Positions 24,182-35,900 of a stretch of 64,000 nt of DNA are shown here, piece by piece. The DNA comes from Rhizophagus irregularis (lineage: Eukaryota > Glomeromycota > Glomeromycetes > Glomerales > Glomeraceae): assembly GCF_026210795.1 (NCBI RefSeq), contig NC_089448.1, forward strand, positions 1,116,001-1,180,000. The letters are read 5' to 3'. The translations under genes were made by a program, and so were the position numbers. Below the pieces are notes generated by a model. It did not search any database. It saw only the letters and a list, made by a program, of their open reading frames with translations, and was not told the DNA's origin. The stretch's first letter is position 1. Each line of letters starts with the position of its first letter.

Positions 24182-24310
24182 CTCAATTTTCAAGAGGAGA
24201 ATATATCTCCGAGTCCAGACCTCCCTCGTGCTAAGAATTTTCTCTCGACTGATGAGATCGATCGTTTAATGGGCATGGCAAAAAGTGCTATTCATGAAGG
24301 AAAGAAATAG
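24182..24310 (+). pseudogene. isolated coding fragment
   Basis: The frame LNFQEENISPSPDLPRAKNF continues STDEIDRLMGMAKSAIHEGKK to a TAG. Codon use is protein-like and GC-richer than its surroundings, but no start codon or neighbouring exon is evident. I do not recognise the family. Direct repeats of ACAAGGTTATAT lie on both sides (24062 and 24333), and a TCTGA(C/T)AGTGAAAGGAAACAG motif recurs at about 24570 and 24690. Confidence 0.35.
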
Positions 24311-26024
24311 TTTAATCACATTTATGCATGAAACAAGGTTATATAAACAAGGTTATATCTTCTGCATCAATAAATTTGGAACCAACTTTATCAATTTATT
24401 ATTTCATTATGAAATGATATGGAGTTTTAAGTGTTGCATCTAATATTCCTGAAGAAACCATATCGGTCATTAATATTACGTCCAAAATCAGTACACTGAT
24501 TATTCTCAGAAGAAAAAATTTAAAGAAATTTGTTCCAGTGCTATTATTAATGTTGGCAAGGATTCAATAATCTGACAGTGAAAGGAAACAGATTCAATAA
24601 TGTATAAAGTAAAGAATCAAAGTTTTATCTCAAAAATGAAATCATTCAAAACTGGAAAAAATGAAAAGAATTTTATCTAATGCACAATCTGATAGTAAAG
24701 GAAACAGTTTCAATACAGAAGAAGTAATATGCAGTGCTAAAACAGAAAGTTGCATTCAAACTTGTCTTAAGAAGCATTTTAGAGATTAAACAGTAAAAAG
24801 TAGTTGTATATGAATTATTAGTTTTGAAATTATTATCTAGTAGTTTTCATAGTTTAAACCAAATTTATTTATTTATTTATTTTTTGTGTATAATTATTAA
24901 AATATATGAACAAAATTTTTACAATTTTTCAATGTTTTAAAATTGTAATCAACTTTTTTATTTTATTAATATTCAGTTAAGCATAATTCATAAAATTTTA
25001 TAATACTTTTATAATTTGTAAGTAATTTATAGATTAGTAATGGGTACTTAACTTTATATTTACATTATTTTTGATGCTCATCATAATTTTACTTTTCTCT
25101 TTATGTGATATCAAAAATCTAGAGACAAAATTTTATACAATAGGTTTGTAACCAAAATTTTTAGTTTATTTAAAAGTAACGTAAGATATATATTACACAA
25201 TAAAATTCGATAAACCGGATGTGATCATGAACCAATAAATTTTAAGTTACGTGATGCGGTAAATCTTAATTTTGGCCAGAATTATAAAAATCTTAATTCT
25301 GGCTGAAGTTATATGTTACTTATATATTCAATATAAATATTTTATATTTATTTTCATGACCTCTATGACTTAAAACTAAGATGAAAAAAATAAAAATATA
25401 GTGTATATTAGTTTTATTAGCATGAAAATTTTTTATAGATTGTGTTATTCATGACTCCCCGTGAAATAACTATTACTTAGACTAACGTCCAGTGATGGGA
25501 AAGAATGGGAAAGGTATAAATAAACTATAAAAACACGTGAACATGAAAATCACTGGCGACCAATTAGTAAACATGAGATAAACATGAATATTACATAATA
25601 AATGTCATAGCCCTTAACTTGATTTAGAAATTTCGAACTTAATGAAATTCTAATTATTTAATTATTTTAATGTTATCAGCTCTTGAGAATGTATATAAAG
25701 AGTTTTAATTTATTTATTTTAATTTACACATTGGAAATGGTTTTACATGCTTATATTCTTTTGATAATTTATATTTATATTTAATAGCTGGATAAGTTAC
25801 AAAAAAAAAACTTGTAAATATTTACTACTCTAGACTTAATGTTTAAAAATAAAATAAGAAAAAAGAAATATATATTAAAAAAAAATAAGAATTAATTAAA
25901 TCTCAAACTAAAAACTTGTAAACATTTTACTATAGCCTTAATGTTTAAATAAATCTAAAAAGAATGAAACAAAGAAAGAATATCACTTAAAAAACAGATT
26001 TTTTTAAAAAACGCAAATAATTAA
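24311..26024. other. intergenic, nothing recognised
   Basis: AT-rich sequence with short direct repeats (GATTCAATAATG at about 24555 and 24588) but no supported gene. Confidence 0.5.
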
Positions 26025-26653
26025 TTAATTTTCATCTGTTTTAATATCTAAATAGTTAAATAAAAATAAAATTAATTTTATATAAATAATTGGCAAGATT
26101 ACTTTTTTTTTATTACATACCTGACGAATTCATATCTTTAATCATACAATCATTCGCTCGAACCATGACTTACTAGCATTTTACTTTCAAGAATCTCATT
26201 CAATTTTTTACTAGTAAAATTAAATAAGCGACTTGTATAATATGCTTGTGGATGAGATTCAATAGTAATGTTGTTATGCCCAATTGGTGCATTTATAAAT
26301 TCCATAACATTGCCATTTTAATTCTTCATCAATATCTTTAATTTTCGTTCCATAAGGAAGAAAAATACATTTTTCAACAATATTTAAAACTTTTTAGAAG
26401 ATGGCCTTTTTAATGGATTTTCATCCCAACATTTTTCCATCAAATCTACGTAACATTGTGAATAATTTTAGGACGTTCACCTTTACAGATACTTAAGCTA
26501 AGTTGAATATCATGTTCTCTATTATTAAATGGTGGTACTCCTGGTACTCCAGATGTAAATTCCCACATAATCATAGAAAAACTGTAAACATCACTAGTTG
26601 CAGTATAAGGTTTGCCTCTTAAAACTTCAGGTGCTATAAATGGCATAACACTG
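26025..26653 (-). pseudogene. kinase C-lobe relic with spliced tail
   Basis: After an acceptor-like TTTACAG at 26654 the frame reads VMPFIAPEVLRGKPYTATSD, then DVYSFSMIMWEFTSG and PFNNREHDIQLSLSICKGE: the activation-segment end (APE), helix F and helix G of a TKL-like kinase. A frameshift follows IIHN; the next frame continues CYVDLMEKCWDENPLKRPSS, then shifts again. The tail HNNITIESHPQAYYTSRLFN is typical of this kinase family, and a last small exon encoding IKTDEN ends at 26025. The N-lobe, the catalytic HRD loop and the DFG are absent, so it cannot be an active kinase. It lies 0.4 kb beyond the end of the complete kinase and looks like the remnant of a tandem copy. Confidence 0.75.
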
Positions 26654-27016
26654 TAAATATCATATTTTTTTAAAAATGATTTTGCAGTTTAATCACTAAT
26701 ATAGACTTTATCCTTTTTACTTTCTTCGTCTTTTTCATCTTTTTCGAAATATTATAAAATTTTACATTTAAAAATATACTATAAAATTTATTTAATAAAT
26801 ACATGTTCAGTTTATACACATGATATTTTACTAATATAAATAATATAAAGATAAAAAACAATTAAAAAATAAATAAAAAAAAATAAATTATTCAAATTAC
26901 AAACTAAGAATCTTGAAGAAAATTTCACCAAGTCATAGTGTTTAAATAATTTATGATAAGAAACAAAATCAGATATAATAATGTTATCTAATTCAATTTA
27001 TATAATTATTCTGTAT

Positions 27017-29321
27017 CTAAATATCTAAAATAAAGAAAAAAAAAATATTTCGTTTAATTTGGTAATTTAAGTGGTAATTTTTAAACATTTTAAAAAATAA
27101 TTCTTACTTTCAGGAAGTTCCAATTCATCTTGTTCTTCTGAATGAAGATTTGGATTGTTATGTGCTTCATATTCATCTATCAAATATAAATTAAAATTTA
27201 AAATTAAAAAAAATATTACAGAATAATTATTTTAAGAATTTAGATAATTGTTTTATCGTACCATTATCATTAATATGAAGTTTTTTTATTCGCTTTCGCA
27301 TTGATTCAACTTTGTAATCCTCTAAATAATAAATCATGTTTAATATTATAATAAAAATTAATATATCTTAAATTATTTTACTTACCATTTTTTGAGCTTC
27401 TTTTAAATATATTGGATAAATTTTTGCTGCTATCTAAATAATCTTAAATATAAGTTATACATTCATTTGACTATTTTAAAATAAATATAATATTTAATTA
27501 CCTTCAAATATGGTACCTATTTTTGAAGTACTATTTTTCTTACTACTTGATTTATTAAAATCGTCAACTAAAAAAAAGCAAAATAAGTCAATAAACAACA
27601 CTTCATTATATTTTGACATATATAAAATATAAATGCAATTGCACTTACCATTATTAGGAATATAAAAATCATATGATTTATTACTATGAAATGCTATAAA
27701 AAAAATTAACCATTATTACCATTAATTTTTATAAATTAAAATTATATATTTTATCTAATTTGTACCTTCTTGTTCTTCTATTATTATTTGAATAAAAAAA
27801 ATAAACATTATTAATTAAATATATTAATACACTTTTTAAGAAATTAAACAAAAAGGTTAATAAATCAATAAATACCTTCTGTCGCATTTCTTGGTTCAGG
27901 AAGATTATCAAATTGATGAAGTTTACTTGTAAACAGTTTGCTACTACTAGTACAATTTTCTATTTCAAAATTATTATTTTCTTCTGGTTGAGTTAATGAT
28001 TCATTTGATTTACCTTGATAAAATAAATTAATTTCGCTTATTTTATTCCGAAATGTATAAATATCAAGTCTTTTTGATGGAACAGCATTCCAACATTGTT
28101 TCATTAAATTTTTATATTCTAAAGGAGTTCCTGGTACAATTTTTGGTCTCATACCATTAACAATATTCATTGCAAGATCATAATCATGTTCATAATTAAT
28201 AAATGGTGGTTGTCCTGACGAAACTTCCCACATAAGCATTGCAATACTATAAATATCAGATTTAAAAGTCTGTTCTTTTCCAATAATAACCTCAGGTGCT
28301 ATATAAGGAAGAATTCCATATATACTTTTTAATGGTTTATTTGCAGGTCCACAAAATCCAAGATCGCTGATTTCAAATTTTTGACTTCTTTGAGCAAAAA
28401 GTATATTTCCAGAATGCAAATCTCTATGAATTGCATTTTCTTCATGAATCCTTCTAAGTGCAAGAGTTATATTAGCAATAATTTGAATTCTTTCTTTCCA
28501 TGTAAGTTGATTATGATTTTGTTGTAAATATTTTCTTAAATCTATATCATATTTATTCATTACAAGCATATAATCTCCATTTGATGGATTTTGTGTTAAT
28601 CCATAACATTGGACAATTTCATTACATTTATTGCTTATATTTAAATGTGATTTAGCCTATAAAATAAACCATTAAAAAATTTTAAACAAAATATTTATTT
28701 GTTAACTTTTTTAATATCTAAATTACAAACCTCTTCAATCCAACTTTGGTTTGCATTTTCAACATTTTCTAATCTTTTAAGTATTACAATTTGACTTCCA
28801 AATCTTTTTAATTGTTGCCTTTCAGAATCCCATTCAATAAAATTCCCATCAATCCAGACTGCTGTATAAATTTCTGAAAATCCACCTTTTGTTAGATATT
28901 CAATATTTTGTAGATTATTATATGGAATCCATTCTGGTATTAGGCTTGGTTTAATTGTTTTCATTTGACATTCTTGTATTAAATTATCAATAATAACATT
29001 TCCAGATGTCCAATTTGAAAAATTTTCTTTTAAATAATTTCGAACACAATTTTCACAATATGTTGTAGCTAAACATTCTTGGTTACAATTTTCACAAATT
29101 CTTTTTGTTCCTTCATTTAAAAGAAGTTTGTTATAATCATAATTTATAGTTATTATTCCTATTGCTTCAGATTTTTCATTTTCCGTAAGTGATTCATCAT
29201 CAAGAATTGTTTGTTTACTAAATTCATAAGCTTTGTGTGCACTACTGCGAACATTTGAATCCATTAATGCATATGATCTGACAATCGCATTATTAATTAA
29301 TTTATTTTTACCAAATGACAT
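27017..29321 (-). CDS. TKL-like protein kinase, nine exons, zinc-ribbon N-terminus
   Basis: Predicted exons (minus strand): 29321-28731, 28656-27876, 27777-27766, 27693-27649, 27567-27502, 27442-27386, 27321-27262, 27176-27108, 27024-27017. All introns are GT-AG, and the joined frame totals 1689 nt (562 aa plus stop). A cysteine cluster (C76/79/83/89/92) precedes the kinase domain. The glycine loop is TKGGFSEIY (144-152), the ATP lysine is in VILKRL (K182), the catalytic loop is HRDLHSGNIL (274-283), the metal-binding motif is DLG rather than DFG (295-297), and the APE is at 317-319. All key catalytic residues are present, so it should phosphorylate Ser/Thr (or Tyr) in the cytosol; the substrate is unknown. 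Exons 3-8 are tiny (12-69 nt), each a multiple of three, in phase 1, and encode an acidic/lysine-rich tail. The last 8-nt exon is the least certain. Confidence 0.8.
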
Positions 29322-30519
29322 AATGAAATATGTTATGAGGCTTTAGATTTTTTTTTTAAATAAAAAAAAAGAAGAAACCGGCGGTTTAACTCCGTAATTA
29401 TACATATTAAAATAGTAATATGTAACCAAATTGGATGTTACAGTACATAAAGCAACATTGTACTACCTAAATAAGGATCATCTTACCGCACCACTATGCT
29501 TATGGTAACACAGGTGACATATTATGCAGGTGACAAATAGAGATCGAGACTACAAAAAAAATTTCAAGTCGCTGAGATAAATATAAACAACGCGAACGCG
29601 GCACGTGACGGTTAGGCATCACACCTTTCCGAGGTGGTGTGGTAAGATTTACCCCTAAATTTATGCAAATCAATGTATATGCACAAAAGAAAGAAAAAAA
29701 AATAGATTATCCTACTACCTTTATATGAATTACTGCTTCGATAGTTTAAAATCCATTTTTTTAAAAATTTCTTTCTTTATTGAAGATCATCAAGCTATGC
29801 AAATTCTACACTTTTCAACGATGAAGACGTAAAAAAAAGAATAATAAAGCACTACATACGTTACGTACTAATATAAATTTCCAATGTTTTTGTTTTATAA
29901 TTTTAAAAACTATAAGTATTACAAATACATCCAGAAAAAGTTCCGCAGTCACAAATCAAAATCTTCCTATTATATTTCCGTACTTATCATTCTTGATCTA
30001 AGGATCTGCAAGGTGGAGTGTACAACATATGTCACCGTTCCACTATCTATTTAATCAATCATAACAACTTTCTTATTTATGGTCGCACAGGTAAGTATCA
30101 TCTTTACTTCGCCACCCGCAACTGTCTCCAAGGGTTCCAAAGGTTGAAAGTTTCTCCTCATCAAAACTTTAAGATCATATAACCATCATCTTTACCACAT
30201 AAAAAGCATTGTCGTTAGGATTGGTCGCCGTAAGTTGTAACTGGATGTAAACGTTATGACGTTTTACCGTAAAGTTGCAACTTTGTCGTAATTAATATGT
30301 GTCACGTGACTCGAATAATTAACTAAGTGATCGACAATTAAATATCCATTTTGAGAATTGATGTAACCTTAGGTAGCTCATTTCACGATTTTATTGGAGG
30401 ACAAAATTTCGTTTTTTGGAATCTCAATTAATACGTTCATAATTTTTTTTTCTTTTGTTGCTATCTTTACAATACAATAATTTTTAACTTTAGTTTCCGT
30501 TCTTCTTCCCTCTTTCTAT
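29322..30519. other. intergenic, putative promoter side of kinase
   Basis: No gene is supported. The part next to the kinase start is A-rich. A TCACGTGA palindrome lies at 30302-30309. Confidence 0.5.
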
Positions 30520-30830
30520 TTAATGATATTTTCTTGGCCGTTTCTTAGAATAACTAGATTTAACTTGAAGTTCATCAATTGCTATTTTTTCTTGAATTGT
30601 TAGATCAGATTTATCAACTATAGAAGAAATTAATACAATTAACAAATAAAATAAACAGAAAAAAAAATTACAAACTAGTTGGATGATATATTTAGCATGA
30701 ATAAAAAATTCAGTAGTAAGTAAAAAATTATTATTATTTTTGTAAAAAAAAAAATAACCTACCGCTCATGAATACTTCCGCCGTCTGTGACTTCGTTTTA
30801 ATTTATTTCCCATTTAATAATTCATTTGAA
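30520..30830 (-). pseudogene. 3'-terminal exon pair of an unrecognised gene
   Basis: The last exon (30617-30520) has an acceptor TTCTTCTATAG and reads DKSDLTIQEKIAIDELQ, then KSSYSKKRPRKYH and a stop. It joins in frame to an upstream piece ending at 30763 (donor G|GTAGGT) that reads TKSQTAEVFMS. Upstream of that the frame is stopped by TAA, with no acceptor or ATG in reach. The basic end (KKRPRK) looks like a nuclear-localisation tail. The family is not recognised; the 5' part appears lost. Confidence 0.4.
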
Positions 30831-31799
30831 TGAAAAACATATAAATTGATTATTAAATGATCCTCCTATATAATTTATTTAATATTAAAAAAAAAGGTGT
30901 TAAATTCCTACTAATGTATTTCGTACTTTCCTTGGTGTAAGCAACGCTTCTAATTTCACCATCATCATCATTATCTTTTTTTGAAAAAGATAGAATGAGA
31001 ATACTTTTTTCTGAAAGGTGGCACTTTGAAATATTTAAATTCAATAAAGTTATATAACGTAATATTAGCCTTATTTTCAACAATATGAAAATTTTTTTTA
31101 TAAAAAACTGTTAAAGGAATTAGGTACGAGTATTATAGGATAAACAAACTCCTAATTTCTAAAGTTAGTAAATTAAAGCCTGTATAACATTTCGTCAATA
31201 TTTAATTAGTTTATCTTACAATTACACAAATGAAACATACAGTGATTGACAATGGTAAATAAATATAAAAAACTAGTCGTATACCGTATACATATTGAAA
31301 TTTCTTTTCACCGATAAAACTAGGTAACGGGATCCGTTGTAATGTCCGAAGCACTCGTTTAAAATCACGCGTCAGGCGCGCCGAAAATCTGATAATCTGA
31401 TCACGTGATAATAATCAACAATACATCTTATTGGTTAAGGAATAACAGCAGAAATTCCTGACGATAATATTAGTTGATGGCACGAAGAATCATCTAAATT
31501 TCGGCTACTATTCAACATGAAAATAATAAATGATAAATATTATTTAATGTTTTATTTCTATTAAAATTAGTGTTCTTATGACAGGAGTAGTAATGTTTTT
31601 ATGCACATTAAATACGAACATTTTAAAACTTATTGAATTGGAGTTTTCTGGTTATTAATGAGAGACCAAGAAACCGAGAAATAAATAAACAAAAGTTTTC
31701 GGTCATAATATAATTATGATTGACTATAAATGGTAAATAATTATGTATAATTATGTGTAATTATGAAAGTCATGAACCGTTTTAACCGATGATCACCCT

Positions 31800-32110
31800 T
31801 ATAATCCATTGTACGGTAACTGATGCTCCATCATATAACATTTTATCATTACATCTTCATGATTTAAAATATTGCCATCATGAAAATCACAATGAATAAG
31901 ATTTTGTTTATGTATTTCATTAAAACCAGTAATAATTTCATGTAAAACATATGTAACTTTTGTTTCCAACCATTTTCATTATGTTTGTTAAATTTCCTCT
32001 CAAATTACCTTTGTTTGCATAATCCATTACTACCATATAATTCAGAATATCTGGATTTTTCGTAAATCCATAAAAATTGATAATATCATAAAATTTTGAA
32101 CGTTTTAAAG
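31800..32110 (-). pseudogene. protein kinase fragment (hinge to catalytic loop)
   Basis: The minus strand reads IINFYGFTKNPDILNYMVVM, then DYANKGNLRGNL, the hinge and start of the C-lobe of the same TKL-like kinase family as the gene at 27-29 kb. After a frameshift, pieces of the helix before the catalytic loop appear, followed by HCDFHDGNIL, which corresponds to HRDLHSGNIL. The glycine loop and activation segment are missing. A degraded paralogue. Confidence 0.7.
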
Positions 32111-33056
32111 ATTATTTTATACATGCATAAAATAGAGCAAATCTCAAAGTTTCTTAAGTAAAATTTCAAATCATTTGGTTAAGAATTAAAGGATTTAACT
32201 ATGTAGGACACTCTTGATGGTTCAACTCATTCTTACCTGAATTAATTAATGGTGATTCTCTTATTTTAATCATATTTTTTTTGGGTAATTTTGATGTTGA
32301 TTTCCTTGATGAAGGAATGATAAACTACGTTATAGATGGTTCTTTAGTAAAGGAAATTATAATAATCAATTTAAGGCCGCTCCAACAAATAGTTTCGTTT
32401 AACATCACATGGCACAAGAAAATTAATGGGGGAGATCATAATAAAATTTTAAACATACAAAAAATTTTACAATCATGTGACTAATAAATCTAATTGACAA
32501 ATAATATTTAATACAAAGTTGTTTGCTTAATTCCAATTTTTTGGCAAAAATGAGGGGGATTGATGTTAAACGAAATTATTGGAGCGGCCTAAGGAATAAA
32601 CGCAAAAAGATATTAATTATTTGTTTTTATTTTATTTTATGTTATTTTTTTCCATATAGGTCGAAACCAAAATCATTCATTTATAGTATATATTTTTTTA
32701 CGGAGAATAGTTTACAGTATATGACATTCAAATTTTCACTTTCATTACATGAATTATATTATATAATTTTTTCTCATTTATTTTAACGAGTTTTCCTCGT
32801 TTAACGAAAAGATTCAAAAGAATGCAATAGCCAATGTTACTATTCTAGCGAAAGATAATTTTCTTCGGATCTTTCCATATTAATGATTAAATATTTGCTT
32901 AAAAAAATGGTTTAGCGAAATTTGTCTTAATTATATGTTCTCTCATTTTCATCAGTTTATGACTCCGTCTTTATCATTTTTAATAAATTTTTTACTAGTT
33001 CAAGAGATCAAGTGATCAAGTGATCCTTTGTTTTTTTTAAAAAATTTGTAGTCATC
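32111..33056. other. intergenic, nothing recognised
   Basis: Short frames are present on the plus strand (32281-32484 and 32523-32786) but show no domain, and the first lacks a supporting context. I do not call them genes. Confidence 0.4.
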
Positions 33057-33064
33057 GTTACAAG

Positions 33065-33208
33065 CAGGGTTGGGAAATTTGTATGTACTAGGTAAAATTT
33101 GTCCCTGTACTTGTACTGTACTGTACTAAATTTTATATTAATTATTATATGTACTAACTGTACTAAACTGTACTAAACTGTACTAACTGTACTAATTTCC
33201 CAACCCTG
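33065..33208. mobile_element. hAT-type MITE with 8-bp TSD
   Basis: The 144-bp element begins CAGGGTTGGGAAATT and ends AATTTCCCAACCCTG, 15-bp perfect terminal inverted repeats of hAT character. The 8-bp sequence GTTACAAG occurs immediately on both sides (33057-33064 and 33209-33216), as expected from hAT insertion. The interior holds tandem ACTGTACTAA copies and no coding sequence. Confidence 0.95.
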
Positions 33209-33216
33209 GTTACAAG

Positions 33217-34050
33217 GAAGATCTTACATTTGTGGCTTAGTATTATTCTTATTATTTAATGTATCAGCGTATCTTTTGTGATCGTATCACAAAGCAACTT
33301 CGATCTAGGTCAAAATATGGATGGGATCGATTTGGTTCAAAAATCAGCGGTTTGTACATTGGATAATTTAAGAATACAGTATATTTACTTTTTTATTTGA
33401 GGACGGGAACGATAAAATTAAATCAATCGAATGAACGACATGCATTTGATACTAACGAATATAATTTTTTCTAGATCATACATTGCCGCAGTTTAATTTA
33501 TTAATAATCGGATCATGCCTAAAATATTCATAATAGAGGATGTTTGTATAAATAATTTTTTTATTACATTATTAATGGAATATCTCTGGAATCAAAACTA
33601 ATTGTAAAATTGGGCTGACGGAAAGAATAGTATTAGATTTTATCTGACGAAATTATTATTCATTCAATATATTAATAATGTATTACGAGCATTATTAATT
33701 TTTGTGGCGTAACATGACTGCGTCATCACGTTTGTAAAGTATAAATTAATCATTTTTAGTAGTTCATTTTTAAAAACCATTCTTTTTCAAGTTTTTTGAA
33801 ACGTAAAAATACTCCGTGTTGCACTTGATGACTTAATTAGGAAATAATCAACCGTTACTTTGCTTAAGTAAAAAAATTCAGGTTAATCAAAACTATAAAT
33901 TTTCAAATTTTATAACGTTCACATGATGATCATCCGACATCTCATCATACAGGAATCCCATCACTAATTGTGATACAAATAATAATATTTTTTCCCTAAA
34001 CAAAAAAAAAAAAAATTTCTTTTTCATAATTCTTTACTAAAAAGAAAATC
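33217..34050. other. intergenic upstream of F-box gene
   Basis: AT-rich sequence without a gene. The last 60 bp before the ATG is an A-run (13 A at about 34004) and a T-rich stretch, compatible with a fungal promoter/leader; no clear TATA box. Confidence 0.4.
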
Positions 34051-35589
34051 ATGATGATTTTTACAAAATTTTTAAAGAAAATTTTAGAATTTTTAGATAA
34101 TGATATGGTAACACTTCATTCATGTTTATTAGTAAATGAAGAATGGAGTAAAATAGCGGTAGAAATATTATGGAAAGATATTTATAAAATTCAAGCAAGT
34201 GCGGAAGAATTATATGGAATTGAATTAGAAGATGAATCTGATCAAAATATATTATCTACATTATATTCATGTTTATCAAAAGAATCTAAGGAACTTTTAA
34301 TTCAAAATAATATTATAATTGAATCACCTACATTAAAATCACCAAAATATGATTATCCAAGTTATTGTAAATATCTTGATGCTGGTTATATTAATCAATT
34401 AATTATTATACATCTTGGTGAAGAAAGTAAAATTTATGAAAGAACTTTATTAAAACAAGAAATTTATCAATTGTTTATTGAAAAAAGTTCGTCACTTCTT
34501 TACCTTCATTTTCATGATCCTCATGTTCCATTTCCTTATTTTTCTGGTATATCAAATTCTATCAATCACCTTCGTGAATTTTCTTGTGATACAAGCATTC
34601 CTCCTTCAATATATTGTAGAATGGCTCAATTATGTAGAAATATTAATAAATTATTAATTAAATGGGTTAAAGAAGATAATGAAGGTTTGGCAAAATTAAT
34701 TCAATTACAAAATAATTTATATGATATTGGTTTTGAATGTGAAGATCAAGATAATTTGGAAGAAAAAATTGATCCTTTTATATGTACAATTATTGGTAAT
34801 GCTTTGGAATCAATTTCAAATTCTTTATCCCATCTTTATATTAAAAATTCTTTATTTTGTATTCCTTTATCATCTATTTCAAATTTAACAAATTTAACTT
34901 CTATAGATTTAAATTTAGAAGAATTATTTCCAATTGATGCTTTGGAATCTTTATGTAATATTCATTTTCCAAATTTATCAAAATTATTAATTGGTGAAAA
35001 TATTCCTCCTTTAGTATTAATAGCTAATTTTATTAAAACAAATGGTAGTTCTTTAAAAGAAATTTTATTTTATAATGGTTTTTATAATGGTGATTTGGAT
35101 GAATGTACTATATTAAATCAAATGATAAGTAGAACTTGTTCAAAACTTGAAACTTTGATGACTTTTTGTTATGATGATCAATTTCAAGATATAATTGAAA
35201 TTTTAATTTGTTGTGATAATTTAATTAATTTAATTTTAAGAAATTCTTCTGATGAAAATATTGATGCTACCCCTTTATTTACTACTTTATTAGCTAATTC
35301 TTCTCATCATAAACTTTCTAAATTTTGTGTTGATAGTAAAATTCATTTTACTCCTGATATTTTAAATTCTTTTTTAGATATGATTGATGATAAAAAAAAT
35401 ATTAATTCTATAATATTTTATATTTATAAATCTGGTGGTATTAAATATGTTGGTTATGATGGAATTACAAATAATCATTTACTTATTCTTGAAAGTGTTG
35501 GTGGTTGTATTTTAGATGATGATGATATTATTAATGATTTTTCTACTGTACCAAAATTTAGGGTTCCTTATAGGTATTCATTAGAATAA
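34051..35589 (+). CDS. F-box-like protein
   Basis: Intronless, 512 residues. Residues about 5-42 (KILEFLDNDMVTLHSCLLVN then EEWSKIAVEILWKD) match the F-box of fungal F-box proteins, which recruits SKP1 of an SCF ubiquitin ligase. The remainder is rich in leucine and isoleucine with irregularly spaced helices and strands (for example ISNLTNLTSIDLNLEEL, FPNLSKLLIGENIPPL, SKLETLMTFC), suggesting degenerate leucine-rich repeats that would bind a substrate. Such proteins form a very large family in Rhizophagus. A slightly N-terminally extended F-box is usual (LP- before the leucines), so the start may be a little short, but an in-frame upstream ATG was not seen. Codon use is A/T-ending like the neighbouring genes. 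The substrate is unknown. Confidence 0.8.
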   Translation: MMIFTKFLKKILEFLDNDMVTLHSCLLVNEEWSKIAVEILWKDIYKIQASAEELYGIELEDESDQNILSTLYSCLSKESKELLIQNNIIIESPTLKSPKYDYPSYCKYLDAGYINQLIIIHLGEESKIYERTLLKQEIYQLFIEKSSSLLYLHFHDPHVPFPYFSGISNSINHLREFSCDTSIPPSIYCRMAQLCRNINKLLIKWVKEDNEGLAKLIQLQNNLYDIGFECEDQDNLEEKIDPFICTIIGNALESISNSLSHLYIKNSLFCIPLSSISNLTNLTSIDLNLEELFPIDALESLCNIHFPNLSKLLIGENIPPLVLIANFIKTNGSSLKEILFYNGFYNGDLDECTILNQMISRTCSKLETLMTFCYDDQFQDIIEILICCDNLINLILRNSSDENIDATPLFTTLLANSSHHKLSKFCVDSKIHFTPDILNSFLDMIDDKKNINSIIFYIYKSGGIKYVGYDGITNNHLLILESVGGCILDDDDIINDFSTVPKFRVPYRYSLE

Positions 35590-35711
35590 TTTTTTCTTTA
35601 GTATAGTAATATTATATTAATAAATCTATATTATAATAAATATTGATATTCTCCTTTAAATATGTAAATGAAACAACGAAAAGCACATATTGACCTTAAA
35701 CTTCTTAATAC

Positions 35712-35900
35712 TTAAAGATCACTTCGTGATGCGAGCAACTCATCATCGCTTTTAAGTTCTTGAAGTTCATCATCACGAATACATACCTTCCATAGCTTTA
35801 AGTCATCGGCATCAATACCAGCAAAGGCATTACGTTTTTTCTCTTTAATAACATCCTGAGATGATATTTCAATCTGTATTATTATTGATAAATCTTATTC
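35712..35900 (-). pseudogene. Crinkler (CRN) header fragment, copy A
   Basis: After an acceptor-like ATACAG the frame reads IEISSQDVIKEKKRNAFAGI, then DADDLKLWKV and DDELLASRSDL before a stop. IKEKK...DDLKLWKV is the hallmark of the ubiquitin-like N-terminal header of CRN proteins. The header's first strand and the DWL/HVLVxxP region are missing. It duplicates copy B 1.88 kb away. Not functional as seen. Confidence 0.7.
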
